Assembly (NCBI RefSeq): GCF_003713065.1 | Contig: NZ_CP033433.1 | Span: 4,861,501-4,925,500 of the forward strand | Length of the DNA stretch: 64,000 nucleotides | Origin: Cohnella candidum | GTDB taxonomy: Bacteria; Bacillota; Bacilli; Paenibacillales; Paenibacillaceae | Direction of reading: 5' to 3' | Shown here: positions 8,323 through 15,442 of the stretch, one piece after another | Numbering within the stretch: the first letter of the stretch is position 1 | Layout of the letters: each line of letters opens with the position of its first letter | Position numbers and translations under genes: made by a program | Notes under the pieces: generated by a model | What the model saw: the letters and a program-made list of their open reading frames with translations, nothing else | What the model was told of the DNA's origin: nothing | Database searches by the model: none

Positions 8323-8514
8323 ATGTTTGGATTCGACTCGATCGGATGTCAATTTCACGGCATTCCTCATTGCCCCAAATGCCACCCGCATCATTCAGGC
8401 GGTCGTTCCGGCGGTCACTCCAAAGGTCGATCTCACGGTCACAAAGAGAAAGTAAAAGTGATTGTCATCGTTAAACAGTCCAAATGCCGCCGTCGCTCGA
8501 CCCGTCGTAAATAA
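8323..8514 (+). CDS. Small His/Gly/Cys/Arg-rich protein, possible spore component
   Basis: The 63-residue product begins MFGFDSIGCQFHGIPHCPKC, continues with HPHHSGGRSGGHSKGRSHGH and ends in a basic tail CRRRSTRRK. The CPKC and HPHH clusters could bind metal; the Gly/His/Ser middle looks disordered. Composition of this kind is common in spore coat or crust proteins of Bacillales, and the sigma-K-like promoter ahead of it fits that, but there is no family match I can name. ATG 8323 follows AAAGGTGGTGA, an excellent ribosome-binding site. It has its own terminator. Confidence 0.75.
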   Translation: MFGFDSIGCQFHGIPHCPKCHPHHSGGRSGGHSKGRSHGHKEKVKVIVIVKQSKCRRRSTRRK

Positions 8515-8539
8515 GCATAATCATCATCGGATTCTCCGC

Positions 8540-8580
8540 AAAATCCCGCTTGTCGCTCCGGACAAGCTGGGATTTTTTTT
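8540..8580 (+). terminator. Rho-independent terminator
   Basis: The arms AATCCCGCTTGTC and GACAAGCTGGGATT pair with one bulged T. Eight T residues follow. Confidence 0.85.
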
Positions 8581-8661
8581 CGTTATTCCCACGTGGCAAT
8601 TCAGTTCTCGATGATGGATAATGGAGTTCATAGAAGATAGACTCGGAATGGGTGAAAATGG

Positions 8662-9582
8662 TTGAAAACGTTACTGCAGATGAACACCATCTTTCTGAGC
8701 ATGGTGATGGAGGCGATCCCGTTCGTTCTGATCGGGGTACTGATCTCCGGCTTGATCCAGATCTTCGTCACCGAGCGGTGGATCGCGCGGGTCATGCCCC
8801 GCAACCGGTTTCTCGCTTCCCTCTTCGGTTGCAGCGTCGGGGTGTTGTTTCCGTCGTGCGAATGCGGAATCGTGCCGATCACCAGAAGGCTGCTGAATAA
8901 AGGGGTTCCCTTGAACGCAGGCATCGCCTTCATGTTGACGGGTCCGGTTATCAATCCGATCGTGCTGTTTTCCACGTACATCGCCTTCGGAAACGATTGG
9001 AAATTCGTATGGATCCGGGCGGGTACGGCCATCGCGGTCGCTTTCCTCGTCTCGCTCGTCGTTTCGTTCCTGTACCCGAAACTGCCTTTCCGCGACGGAA
9101 TGGAGTACCGGCAGCAGGCCGCGGCCTCGACGGAGCTTGGCGTACTGCCGCCGGCGCAGCCCCGCAAACCGCTGTGGCCGCAGTTGTACGGCGTGCTGAC
9201 CCATGCGATCGAGGAGTTTTTCTCCGTCGGCAAGTACCTGGTGCTGGGCGCGTTCATCGCCGCCTGCATGCAGACGTACATCCCGACGTCGTCGCTGCTT
9301 CACCTCGGCAGCAACCCGGTGACGTCCTCGCTCGTCATGATCGGCCTCGCGTTTACGATGTCGCTGTGCTCGGAGGCGGACGCGTTCATCGCCGCTTCGT
9401 TCCGCAGCACCTTTTCGATCGGGGCTTTATCCGCTTTCCTCGTGTACGGCCCGATGATCGACATCAAAAACACGCTGATGCTGCTGGGTACGTTCAAAGG
9501 CCGCTTCGTCGCGGTGCTGATCGGACTCGTTACGTTGTTTACGTTGATCGGATCCTTGGTCGTGGGGAGGTTGTTCGGATGA
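8662..9582 (+). CDS. Permease of the YcgR/ArsP-like family (DUF318)
   Basis: The 306-residue membrane protein has about eight hydrophobic helices in two halves, LNTIFLSMVMEAIPFVLIG and later YLVLGAFIAACMQTYIP. The family motif FPSCECGIVPITRRLL, with its CxC cysteine pair, is present, followed by LTGPVINPIV. Relatives include B. subtilis YcgR and arsenic or metal permeases; here the downstream partner is the YcgQ-type protein, so this is the conserved two-gene unit. The TTG start at 8662 matches the family N-terminus and is preceded by GGGTGA. The stop overlaps the next start (ATGA). The substrate is unknown; the cysteine pair and the His-rich partner suggest a metal or metalloid. Confidence 0.85.
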   Translation: MKTLLQMNTIFLSMVMEAIPFVLIGVLISGLIQIFVTERWIARVMPRNRFLASLFGCSVGVLFPSCECGIVPITRRLLNKGVPLNAGIAFMLTGPVINPIVLFSTYIAFGNDWKFVWIRAGTAIAVAFLVSLVVSFLYPKLPFRDGMEYRQQAAASTELGVLPPAQPRKPLWPQLYGVLTHAIEEFFSVGKYLVLGAFIAACMQTYIPTSSLLHLGSNPVTSSLVMIGLAFTMSLCSEADAFIAASFRSTFSIGALSAFLVYGPMIDIKNTLMLLGTFKGRFVAVLIGLVTLFTLIGSLVVGRLFG

Positions 9583-10514
9583 GCCGTTTTCTGATCCTAT
9601 TCGGGTTCGCCCTCATGTTTTCGTTTATTCGTCTCCAAGGGAACCTGAACAAATACATCAACACGAAATACAGTTATTTGTCCACCATCGCGATCGTGCT
9701 GTTCACCGTTCTGAGCTTGATCGAGTTCATCCGTTTCTACCGCTCCGAGAAAGAAGCGGAAAGGCTTAAAGCCGGGGAAGCGGAGGGCCATTCGCACGAC
9801 CATGAACATGGGCACGACCATGATCATGCACACGCGCATGCGCATCACGGTCATGACCACGATCATGAGCATGGGCACGACCACTCGCATGAAAGTCCGG
9901 TCAAATGGAAGAGGACGCTCAGCTACGCGATTTTGTTCGTCCCGATCTTGGCGGGGATCTTCCTGCCGGTCGCGACGCTCGATTCCAGCTTCGTCAAGGC
10001 CAAAGGATTCTCGTTCAAGCAGATTGACGTCTCGGCGGACAATCCCGGCCAGCATCAGTTCCTGAGGCCGGACACGAGCGTGTATTACGGGGCGGAGGGC
10101 TACGCGGAGGTTAAGAACAAAGACTATGCCGAGTTCAAGGACCTTCGGGAAATTCCGCTGACGGACGACAATTATTTGAAAGGCATGGAGGTCATCTACA
10201 ACTTCCCCGGCACTTTCATGGACCGGACCATCTCGTTCGATGGCTTCGCTTATAAAGGAGAGCAAGCGGACAACGACCACTATTTCATTTTCCGCTTCGG
10301 CTTCATTCACTGCGCGGCCGATTCCGGCGTGTTCGGCATGCTGGTGGATTTCCCGAAAGGAACGGAGCTGTCGGACGACCAGTGGGTCCATGTTACGGGC
10401 AAGCTGAGCTCCGAGCTGTACCAGCCTTTCAAGGAGACGATCCCGGTGCTGAAGGTGACGGATTGGAAGACGATTCCCGCGCCGAAAGATCCGTATGTAT
10501 ACCGCAATTATTAA
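9579..10514 (+). CDS. YcgQ-like TIGR03943 membrane protein with His-rich loop
   Basis: The 311-residue protein has two N-terminal helices (about 1-50), then a loop at 71-104 with 18 histidines among Asp, Glu, Gly and Ala, then another helix (LSYAILFVPILAGIFLPV) and a C-terminal outer domain. That domain includes GFIHCAADSGVFGML and a closing segment resembling family members. The His loop should bind zinc, cobalt or nickel. It overlaps the permease by 4 bp and is surely co-translated. Members of this pair are often metal-linked, but I see no Zur-type box upstream of the operon. Confidence 0.85.
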   Translation: MSRFLILFGFALMFSFIRLQGNLNKYINTKYSYLSTIAIVLFTVLSLIEFIRFYRSEKEAERLKAGEAEGHSHDHEHGHDHDHAHAHAHHGHDHDHEHGHDHSHESPVKWKRTLSYAILFVPILAGIFLPVATLDSSFVKAKGFSFKQIDVSADNPGQHQFLRPDTSVYYGAEGYAEVKNKDYAEFKDLREIPLTDDNYLKGMEVIYNFPGTFMDRTISFDGFAYKGEQADNDHYFIFRFGFIHCAADSGVFGMLVDFPKGTELSDDQWVHVTGKLSSELYQPFKETIPVLKVTDWKTIPAPKDPYVYRNY

Positions 10515-10518
10515 AGAC

Positions 10519-10555
10519 GAAAGCCCCCGACGCATCGGGGGCTTTCGCTTGTTTT
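10519..10555. terminator. Bidirectional terminator
   Basis: GAAAGCCCCCGA (10519-10530) pairs perfectly with TCGGGGGCTTTC (10535-10546) around CGCA. It sits between the convergent permease operon and the amidase gene. Confidence 0.85.
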
Positions 10556-11954
10556 AGGCCAGCTTCAGAAATTGCTTGATGGAAAGCGCGATCGCTTCGG
10601 CCATTTTCTGCTGAACGCTGTCGGTGTACAGCTTCTTCTCATCGGACGGGTTCGAGAGGAACCCCATTTCCAGGAGGACGGACGGCATGTCCGACTCGCG
10701 GATGACGTGGTAGTTCGCCGTCTTCACGCCGCGGTCGTTAAAGCCCACCATTTTCTGAATGTTGTCGTGCATGATATTGGCCAGCGTTTTGCTGTTGTTT
10801 TGCAGGTAATACACTTCCGTGCCGTTAGCGGATGACGGGCCGATATTCGCATGGATCGAAACGAACACGTCGGCGCCGGTGTTGTTGGCGAGATTGGTCC
10901 GATCGTTCAAGGTCGGATAAGTGTCGCCCGTACGGGTCATGAGCACTTCGATGCCGCTCTCTTTGGCGAGCAGTGCCTGCACTTTCTTCGCAACGGCGAG
11001 CGTGAACGTTTTCTCGGCCTTGCCGGTGACGGAGATTGCACCGGGGTCGCTTCCGCCGTGACCCGCGTCAATGACCACTTTAAACTTTTTGGAGGGGGCG
11101 GGAGTCGTCGGCTGTGGAGCCGTGCCCTCCTTCACGTTGAATACGATTTGGCCAAGTTCTTTCTTCTGAGCCGCGGACAGGGTCGCAGCGCCGTTCAGAT
11201 CCAGCACGAATCGGGTGGTCGATGTCTTCTCGTCGTACAGGCTGTAACGGATCTGTTTCACGAGCGGACCGTTCACCGGGATGGTGCCGCTGAACGTGGC
11301 GGGATCATCGGCATTCACGCTGCCGTTAAACCCGTTCGCGAATGCGGCATTCGGCATGTCGATGACGATTCGGTCCGGGTTTTGCAAATAGAAAGAAGAA
11401 TAAGAGACATCGCCGTCGTAAGCCAGGATGAAGCTGCTATCCGACGAAGGAAGAACGCTTTGAATGACGTTCTTTTCCGTCTCGACGGGGACCGGTGCCG
11501 GTTCCACGACGACGGGAGCCGCCGGCGCCTTTACCAGCAGTACCGCGTTTTTCTTGGCGTCCCATGAAACCTGCAATCCGAACTGCTCGGCGATGAAACG
11601 GAGAGGCAGCAAGCTGCGGTTATTCACGATGAGCGGCTTGGACGGCATCGCCAGGGTTTTGCCGGCGATCACCGCTTTGGCGCTGCCCAGTCGAAGGAGC
11701 AGGCTTCGGGAGTCGCTCACGATGGAGATGGAGCGGTCCGTGCCGTTCCAGCCTACGGTATAGCCGAGGGATTCCGAAATGGTGCGCACCGGCACGAAAG
11801 TCGTTCCGTTCACAATGGTGGACGGCTGCGGGGGATTCAGCTTGGTTCCGTCGAGATAAAGGCTCGGGGAAGCGCTCGCGGCATACGATTTATGTCCGGA
11901 CAGGATCACGGCCAACAGTAGAGAGAAGCAGAATACGGCAAACAACTTTTTCAC
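10554..11954 (-). CDS. Secreted N-acetylmuramoyl-L-alanine amidase with AMIN domain
   Basis: The 466-residue protein cuts the amide bond between MurNAc and the stem peptide. It has a signal peptide (about 1-25), a copper-amine-oxidase-N-like domain (about 30-145: NGTTFVPVRTISESLG, then LLPLRFIAEQFG), an AMIN domain (about 165-270) that targets septal wall, a Pro-rich linker, and Amidase_3 from about 290. The zinc ligands are visible: His in DAGHGGSDPG, Glu in EKTFTLA, His in SIHAN, and the catalytic Glu in LLEMGFLSN. The start is GTG 11954, 9 nt after AGTGAGGAC. It is transcribed alone, divergent from prs. Confidence 0.92.
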   Translation of the reverse strand: MKKLFAVFCFSLLLAVILSGHKSYAASASPSLYLDGTKLNPPQPSTIVNGTTFVPVRTISESLGYTVGWNGTDRSISIVSDSRSLLLRLGSAKAVIAGKTLAMPSKPLIVNNRSLLPLRFIAEQFGLQVSWDAKKNAVLLVKAPAAPVVVEPAPVPVETEKNVIQSVLPSSDSSFILAYDGDVSYSSFYLQNPDRIVIDMPNAAFANGFNGSVNADDPATFSGTIPVNGPLVKQIRYSLYDEKTSTTRFVLDLNGAATLSAAQKKELGQIVFNVKEGTAPQPTTPAPSKKFKVVIDAGHGGSDPGAISVTGKAEKTFTLAVAKKVQALLAKESGIEVLMTRTGDTYPTLNDRTNLANNTGADVFVSIHANIGPSSANGTEVYYLQNNSKTLANIMHDNIQKMVGFNDRGVKTANYHVIRESDMPSVLLEMGFLSNPSDEKKLYTDSVQQKMAEAIALSIKQFLKLA

Positions 11955-12087
11955 AATCGAGATGTCCTCACTTTCCCATCTGGATGATGTTTTCGTTGTT
12001 TTAGACCCTTGTTTAGGGGGTAAGTTTCTTAGATAGGCGAAATTTGTCCATTAGAATGTTTTTGGTTGACAAGCTCCAAACCATGAA

Positions 12088-12133
12088 AAAAATGCCCTTG
12101 TCCGCTCATCGAGGAGCCGGAAAGGGCATTTTT
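12088..12133. terminator. Orphan bidirectional hairpin between divergent genes
   Basis: The arms AAAAATGCCCTT (12088-12099) and AAGGGCATTTTT (12122-12133) pair perfectly, and inner CCGCTC/GAG-CGG bases extend the stem. There is a U-tract on both strands. No gene ends here: amiC-like and prs point away from each other, so the hairpin must end an unseen short transcript or insulate the two units. Confidence 0.65.
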
Positions 12134-12201
12134 CATTTAAAACGGGGGGCAGGCTCTGTTACAATGGGAAGAACCGCAGTCTACTTGGGAGGTCGGCTTC
12201 T

Positions 12202-13149
12202 TTGAACCAAGAGAAAGTCAAAATATTTTCGGGTTCCTCGAACATTCCGCTGGCCGAGAAAATATGCGAGCAATTGGGTTTGCCGCTCGGCAAGGTCAAA
12301 CTTTCGCGTTTCAAGAGCGGAGAGGTTTACGTCGCGTATCAGGAACCGATCCGCACGTGCGACATTTTCATCATCCAGTCGCTGTCGCATCCGATCAACG
12401 ACCACTTCATGGAACTGCTCGTGATGATCGACGCCGCCAAACGGTCTTCGGCCAAAACGATCAACATCGTCGTTCCTTATTACGGGTACGCGCGGCAAGA
12501 GCGGAAGCGGGCGCCGCGCGAGGCGATTTCGGCGAAGCTCATCGCGGATTCGCTGAGCATGGCCGGCGCGACGAGAATCATCACCCTGGATCTGCACGCG
12601 GACGCGATCCAAGGTTTCTTCAATATCCCCGTGGACCATCTGACCTCGCTGGACAGCTTCTCCGAATATCTGAGGAGCCGATCGATCCCGAACCCGGTCG
12701 TCGTGTCCCCGGATCCGGGAAGGGCGAGCATGGCCGAGAAACTGGCCAATTACGTGGACGCGCAGTTCGCCATCGTGGTCGGAGACCCGGCAGACCGCGC
12801 CGACGCGAGAGGGTTTAAGCTGGTCGGCGACGTCAAAGGGATGACGCCTATCATCATCAAGGACATCATCGATACCGGCAAAACCGTGCGCCCGACCGTC
12901 GATCTGATGCAGCGGGAGGGAGCTCTGCCCTGTTACGTCATCGCCAGCCACGGGCTGTTCACGAACCGCGCGCTGGAGCTGCTCGATCATCCGCACATCC
13001 GCGAAGTCGCGGTGACGGATTCCGTCGCCCATGCGGATACGGGCGGCGAACGGCTGCACGTGATTTCGATATCCCAACTGATTTCCGACGCCATCCGAAT
13101 CAATACGCAGGGCGGCTCGCTCGCCAAGCTGTTCAAATCGGGTTTATGA
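12202..13149 (+). CDS. Ribose-phosphate pyrophosphokinase paralog, probably non-catalytic
   Basis: The 315-residue protein is clearly of the Prs family, which makes PRPP from ribose 5-phosphate and ATP; it keeps YYGYARQERK, TLDLHADAIQGFF and VSPDPG. However, the flexible catalytic loop that carries Lys197 and Arg199 in B. subtilis Prs (DKRRP) reads VGDPADRADARG here (193-204). The catalytic SPDHGG histidine is Pro172, and the PRPP-loop first Asp is Lys220 (KDIIDTGKT). It may therefore be a regulatory or structural paralog like the eukaryotic PRPP-synthase-associated proteins. The start is TTG 12202 after TGGGAGGTC. The main prs gene must lie elsewhere. Confidence 0.85.
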   Translation: MNQEKVKIFSGSSNIPLAEKICEQLGLPLGKVKLSRFKSGEVYVAYQEPIRTCDIFIIQSLSHPINDHFMELLVMIDAAKRSSAKTINIVVPYYGYARQERKRAPREAISAKLIADSLSMAGATRIITLDLHADAIQGFFNIPVDHLTSLDSFSEYLRSRSIPNPVVVSPDPGRASMAEKLANYVDAQFAIVVGDPADRADARGFKLVGDVKGMTPIIIKDIIDTGKTVRPTVDLMQREGALPCYVIASHGLFTNRALELLDHPHIREVAVTDSVAHADTGGERLHVISISQLISDAIRINTQGGSLAKLFKSGL

Positions 13150-13155
13150 GCCAAG

Positions 13156-13188
13156 AAAGCCGACTGCAATTTCGCAGCCGGCTTTTTC
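13156..13188 (+). terminator. Rho-independent terminator
   Basis: AAAGCCGACTGC (13156-13167) pairs with GCAGCCGGCTTT (13174-13185) with one mismatch, and a T-run follows. It also faces the convergent spore lipoprotein gene. Confidence 0.75.
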
Positions 13189-13198
13189 TTCGAAAGTA

Positions 13199-13963
13199 TC
13201 ACTTCGAGCCGGACGTCGGTTCCGACCCGACGCCGCCGGGAGAATCGGCGCCCGGATTGCGTTCATAAAGCGGGAGCGGGATATCCTTGCCCAGCGCGAA
13301 CATGTACTGGACGAGCCGGTTGAAATCGGCGGTTAAAGGCGCCAGCGGCCTGCCGGCCCAAGCTTCTTTGGCGAACTCGACCAATTGGTTGACGTACTCT
13401 CCGTTGGCCGAAATGTGCACCTCGGTCACGCCCGGAGCGGAACGGCGAATTTCGTCCGCGATCGTCTGTTTCAGCTTGCTCGATAAATCAGAAACGTCTT
13501 TGTGGGTAAAATAGGAATTGTAGGGCGTGGCGGCATGGCGGTTGTCCCATTGGGAACTGCCGGTATCCACGTTGTAGACCCCTTCCATCGTGCCGGAGTT
13601 CTCCTGCTCGCGCATCGACCTGCCCCCGCGAGCCTGGGTGCCGCCCGCGGACCAGTCGGTCAAGATGCCGACGTAAGCGTTGCGGTCCGTCAGAAACACG
13701 TAGGCGGTATAAACGCCGGGAAGTGACGATACTTGACGGGACAAGGCTCCGCTGTATTCGAAATACCGGTTGTCGTGTTGCTGCAAGTCCGCCGAATATG
13801 CGCCGTACGACCGGATTTGGTTCACTTTCGGATCGTCGCCGTCCCGGCTGCCGTAGTCGTAACCGCTCGATTTTTTATAATACCCGGTATAGTTGCAGGC
13901 GGCCAAACAGCCGGCTATAACGACCGAAACGACGGACAGCTTTCCGAGCCGAAGCCAAAGCAT
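13199..13963 (-). CDS. YhcN/YlaJ-type sporulation lipoprotein
   Basis: The 254-residue protein has a lipoprotein signal with lipobox LAAC (Cys23). The core (ALSRQVSSLPGVYTAYVFLTDRNAYVGI, then SDLSSKLKQTIADEIRRSAPGVTEVHISAN) matches the YhcN/YlaJ domain found in forespore-expressed inner-membrane lipoproteins involved in spore germination or cortex properties. The C-terminal tail is Gly/Ser/Pro-rich and probably disordered. The ATG is preceded by GAGGAGG 9-10 nt away on the minus strand. It is monocistronic and convergent with the prs paralog. Confidence 0.85.
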   Translation of the reverse strand: MLWLRLGKLSVVSVVIAGCLAACNYTGYYKKSSGYDYGSRDGDDPKVNQIRSYGAYSADLQQHDNRYFEYSGALSRQVSSLPGVYTAYVFLTDRNAYVGILTDWSAGGTQARGGRSMREQENSGTMEGVYNVDTGSSQWDNRHAATPYNSYFTHKDVSDLSSKLKQTIADEIRRSAPGVTEVHISANGEYVNQLVEFAKEAWAGRPLAPLTADFNRLVQYMFALGKDIPLPLYERNPGADSPGGVGSEPTSGSK

Positions 13964-14359
13964 GGGCGCGAACCTCCTCGCTGTTTCGCTTTAAGTAAGC
14001 TTAGGGTTTGCCGGCGGCAAGAAACTATGCGGACGCTCCGGTACATAAAACGCGCCACGATTGGCAAAAAGATGAGATGAGAAACGTTGCGCGAGAAGGG
14101 TGCCGGACAGGCGCTTTCAAGTCCCTCTCCGCACGTCGGTCAAGTGCGAAAATCCCTAGAGCGGCGCGGATTTGACAGTTTTGAGAACAATTTGTGAACT
14201 GCTTTGTGAACATTGACAAAATGACGAACGAATCTTTATATTAGTTAGGTGTGGATGAACGTGTGCGTGATGTCGTTCCAACATTCGTACAGAGGGCGAA
14301 AAGCTTAGAGCCGCTTGGGTTTTGGGCCTCCGCCAATACGCAAAATTGGGGTTGATAAG
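13964..14359. other. Intergenic region upstream of the caa3 oxidase locus
   Basis: This 396-bp gap lies between divergent genes. Its right part holds three ResD-like boxes and a promoter (14180-14242, listed separately) and about 117 bp of ctaC leader. The left part (13964-14160) shows no open frame with a ribosome-binding site and no convincing hairpin; it presumably holds the promoter of the spore lipoprotein gene. Confidence 0.6.
14180..14242 (+). promoter_or_regulatory. ctaC promoter with three phased ResD-like boxes
   Basis: TTGACA (14213-14218) and TATATT (14237-14242) are separated by 18 bp. Just upstream stand TTTGTGAAC at 14203-14211, TTTGTGAAC at 14191-14199 and TTTGAGAAC at 14180-14188, spaced 12 and 11 bp, that is one helical turn each. 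The motif matches the B. subtilis ResD box as I recall it (TTTGTGAAT), and ResD activates cta genes there. The promoter is seen directly; regulator identity is inference. Confidence 0.7.
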
Positions 14360-15412
14360 ATGAATCGATGGAACGTGATGAAGCGCATTCTTCCGCTGCT
14401 CGCGGGTATGGCGCTGCTGCTGTCCGCCTGCGGACGGTCGGATCTCTCCGCTCTCGACCCGCAAGGGCCGATTGCGCAACGGCAATACGATCTGATGAAA
14501 ATCTCGATCAGCATCATGACGCTTGTCGTCGTGGTGGTATTCGCCATCTGTATCTACGTCTTGATCAAGTTCCGCCGCCGCAAGGGAGATAAGACGATCC
14601 CGAAACAAGTCGAAGGCAACCATAAGCTCGAAATCATTTGGACGGTCGTTCCGCTGATCCTCCTTCTGATTCTTGGCGTTCCGACCATTCAATCCGTGTT
14701 CGGCATGGCGAAGGACTACTCCAAAGACAAGGACGCCATCCAAGTCAAGGTCACTTCCCATCTGTACTGGTGGGAATTCGAATATCCTCAGCTCGGCGTC
14801 ACCACCGCCCAGGAGCTGGTGGTACCGACCGGCAAGAAGATCAGTTTCGAACTCGTGTCCGCGGACGTGAAGCACTCGTTCTGGATTCCGTCGATCGGCG
14901 GCAAAATGGATACGAACCCGGGCATGTCCAACCGGATGTACTTAGAATTCCCGAAGGAAGGCGTATACCGCGGCAAATGCGCCGAGCTCTGCGGTCCTTC
15001 CCACGCCTTGATGGACTTCAAAGCGAAATCCGTGAGCCCCGCGTCTTTCGACAAATGGGTCGCCGCGATGAAGGCTCCGGCCGTCATGCCGGCAGACGCG
15101 CATATCGCCGAAACGTTCCGCTCCAAGTGCCTCGCTTGCCACGCCGTGGGAGACCAAGGCACGAACGGCGCGCCTAACCTTACCGGTATCGGCGGCCGCC
15201 AGACGGTCGCGGGCATCCTGTACAACTCCGACGTCGTTAAAGATCCGCAATCGGAGGATAAAACGGTCGAGGAAAACCTGAAAACATGGATCACGAATCC
15301 CCAGAAGGTGAAGCCGGGCAACCAAATGCCGAGCGCGGCCGACAACCAACTGACCCAGGATGAAATCGACGGCATCGCCAAGTATCTGGCCGGCTACAAG
15401 CTCGATTATTAA
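14360..15412 (+). CDS. ctaC: Cytochrome c oxidase subunit II (caa3 type)
   Basis: The 350-residue lipoprotein (lipobox LSAC, Cys24) has two membrane helices (about 50-75 and 92-115), then the cupredoxin domain with the CuA site: His in VKHSFW, then CAELCGPSHALM carrying two Cys, His and Met. A C-terminal cytochrome c domain is fused, with heme motif CLACH and a late Met (NQMPSA) as axial ligand. This makes it a caa3 oxidase that accepts electrons through its own heme c. The ATG is preceded by GGGGTTGAT, a modest site. It is first in ctaCDEF. Confidence 0.95.
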   Translation: MNRWNVMKRILPLLAGMALLLSACGRSDLSALDPQGPIAQRQYDLMKISISIMTLVVVVVFAICIYVLIKFRRRKGDKTIPKQVEGNHKLEIIWTVVPLILLLILGVPTIQSVFGMAKDYSKDKDAIQVKVTSHLYWWEFEYPQLGVTTAQELVVPTGKKISFELVSADVKHSFWIPSIGGKMDTNPGMSNRMYLEFPKEGVYRGKCAELCGPSHALMDFKAKSVSPASFDKWVAAMKAPAVMPADAHIAETFRSKCLACHAVGDQGTNGAPNLTGIGGRQTVAGILYNSDVVKDPQSEDKTVEENLKTWITNPQKVKPGNQMPSAADNQLTQDEIDGIAKYLAGYKLDY

Positions 15413-15442
15413 TGAAACGGCTTAAGAAGGGGGTTCGCGGCT

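Noticed and set aside
8581..8661. Zur box before the metal-permease-like pair
   Set aside because: No 9-1-9 inverted repeat resembling the Bacillus Zur site is present.
12181..13077. Minus-strand open frame of 298 codons opposite the prs paralog
   Set aside because: Antisense to a recognised family with no start signals; shadow.
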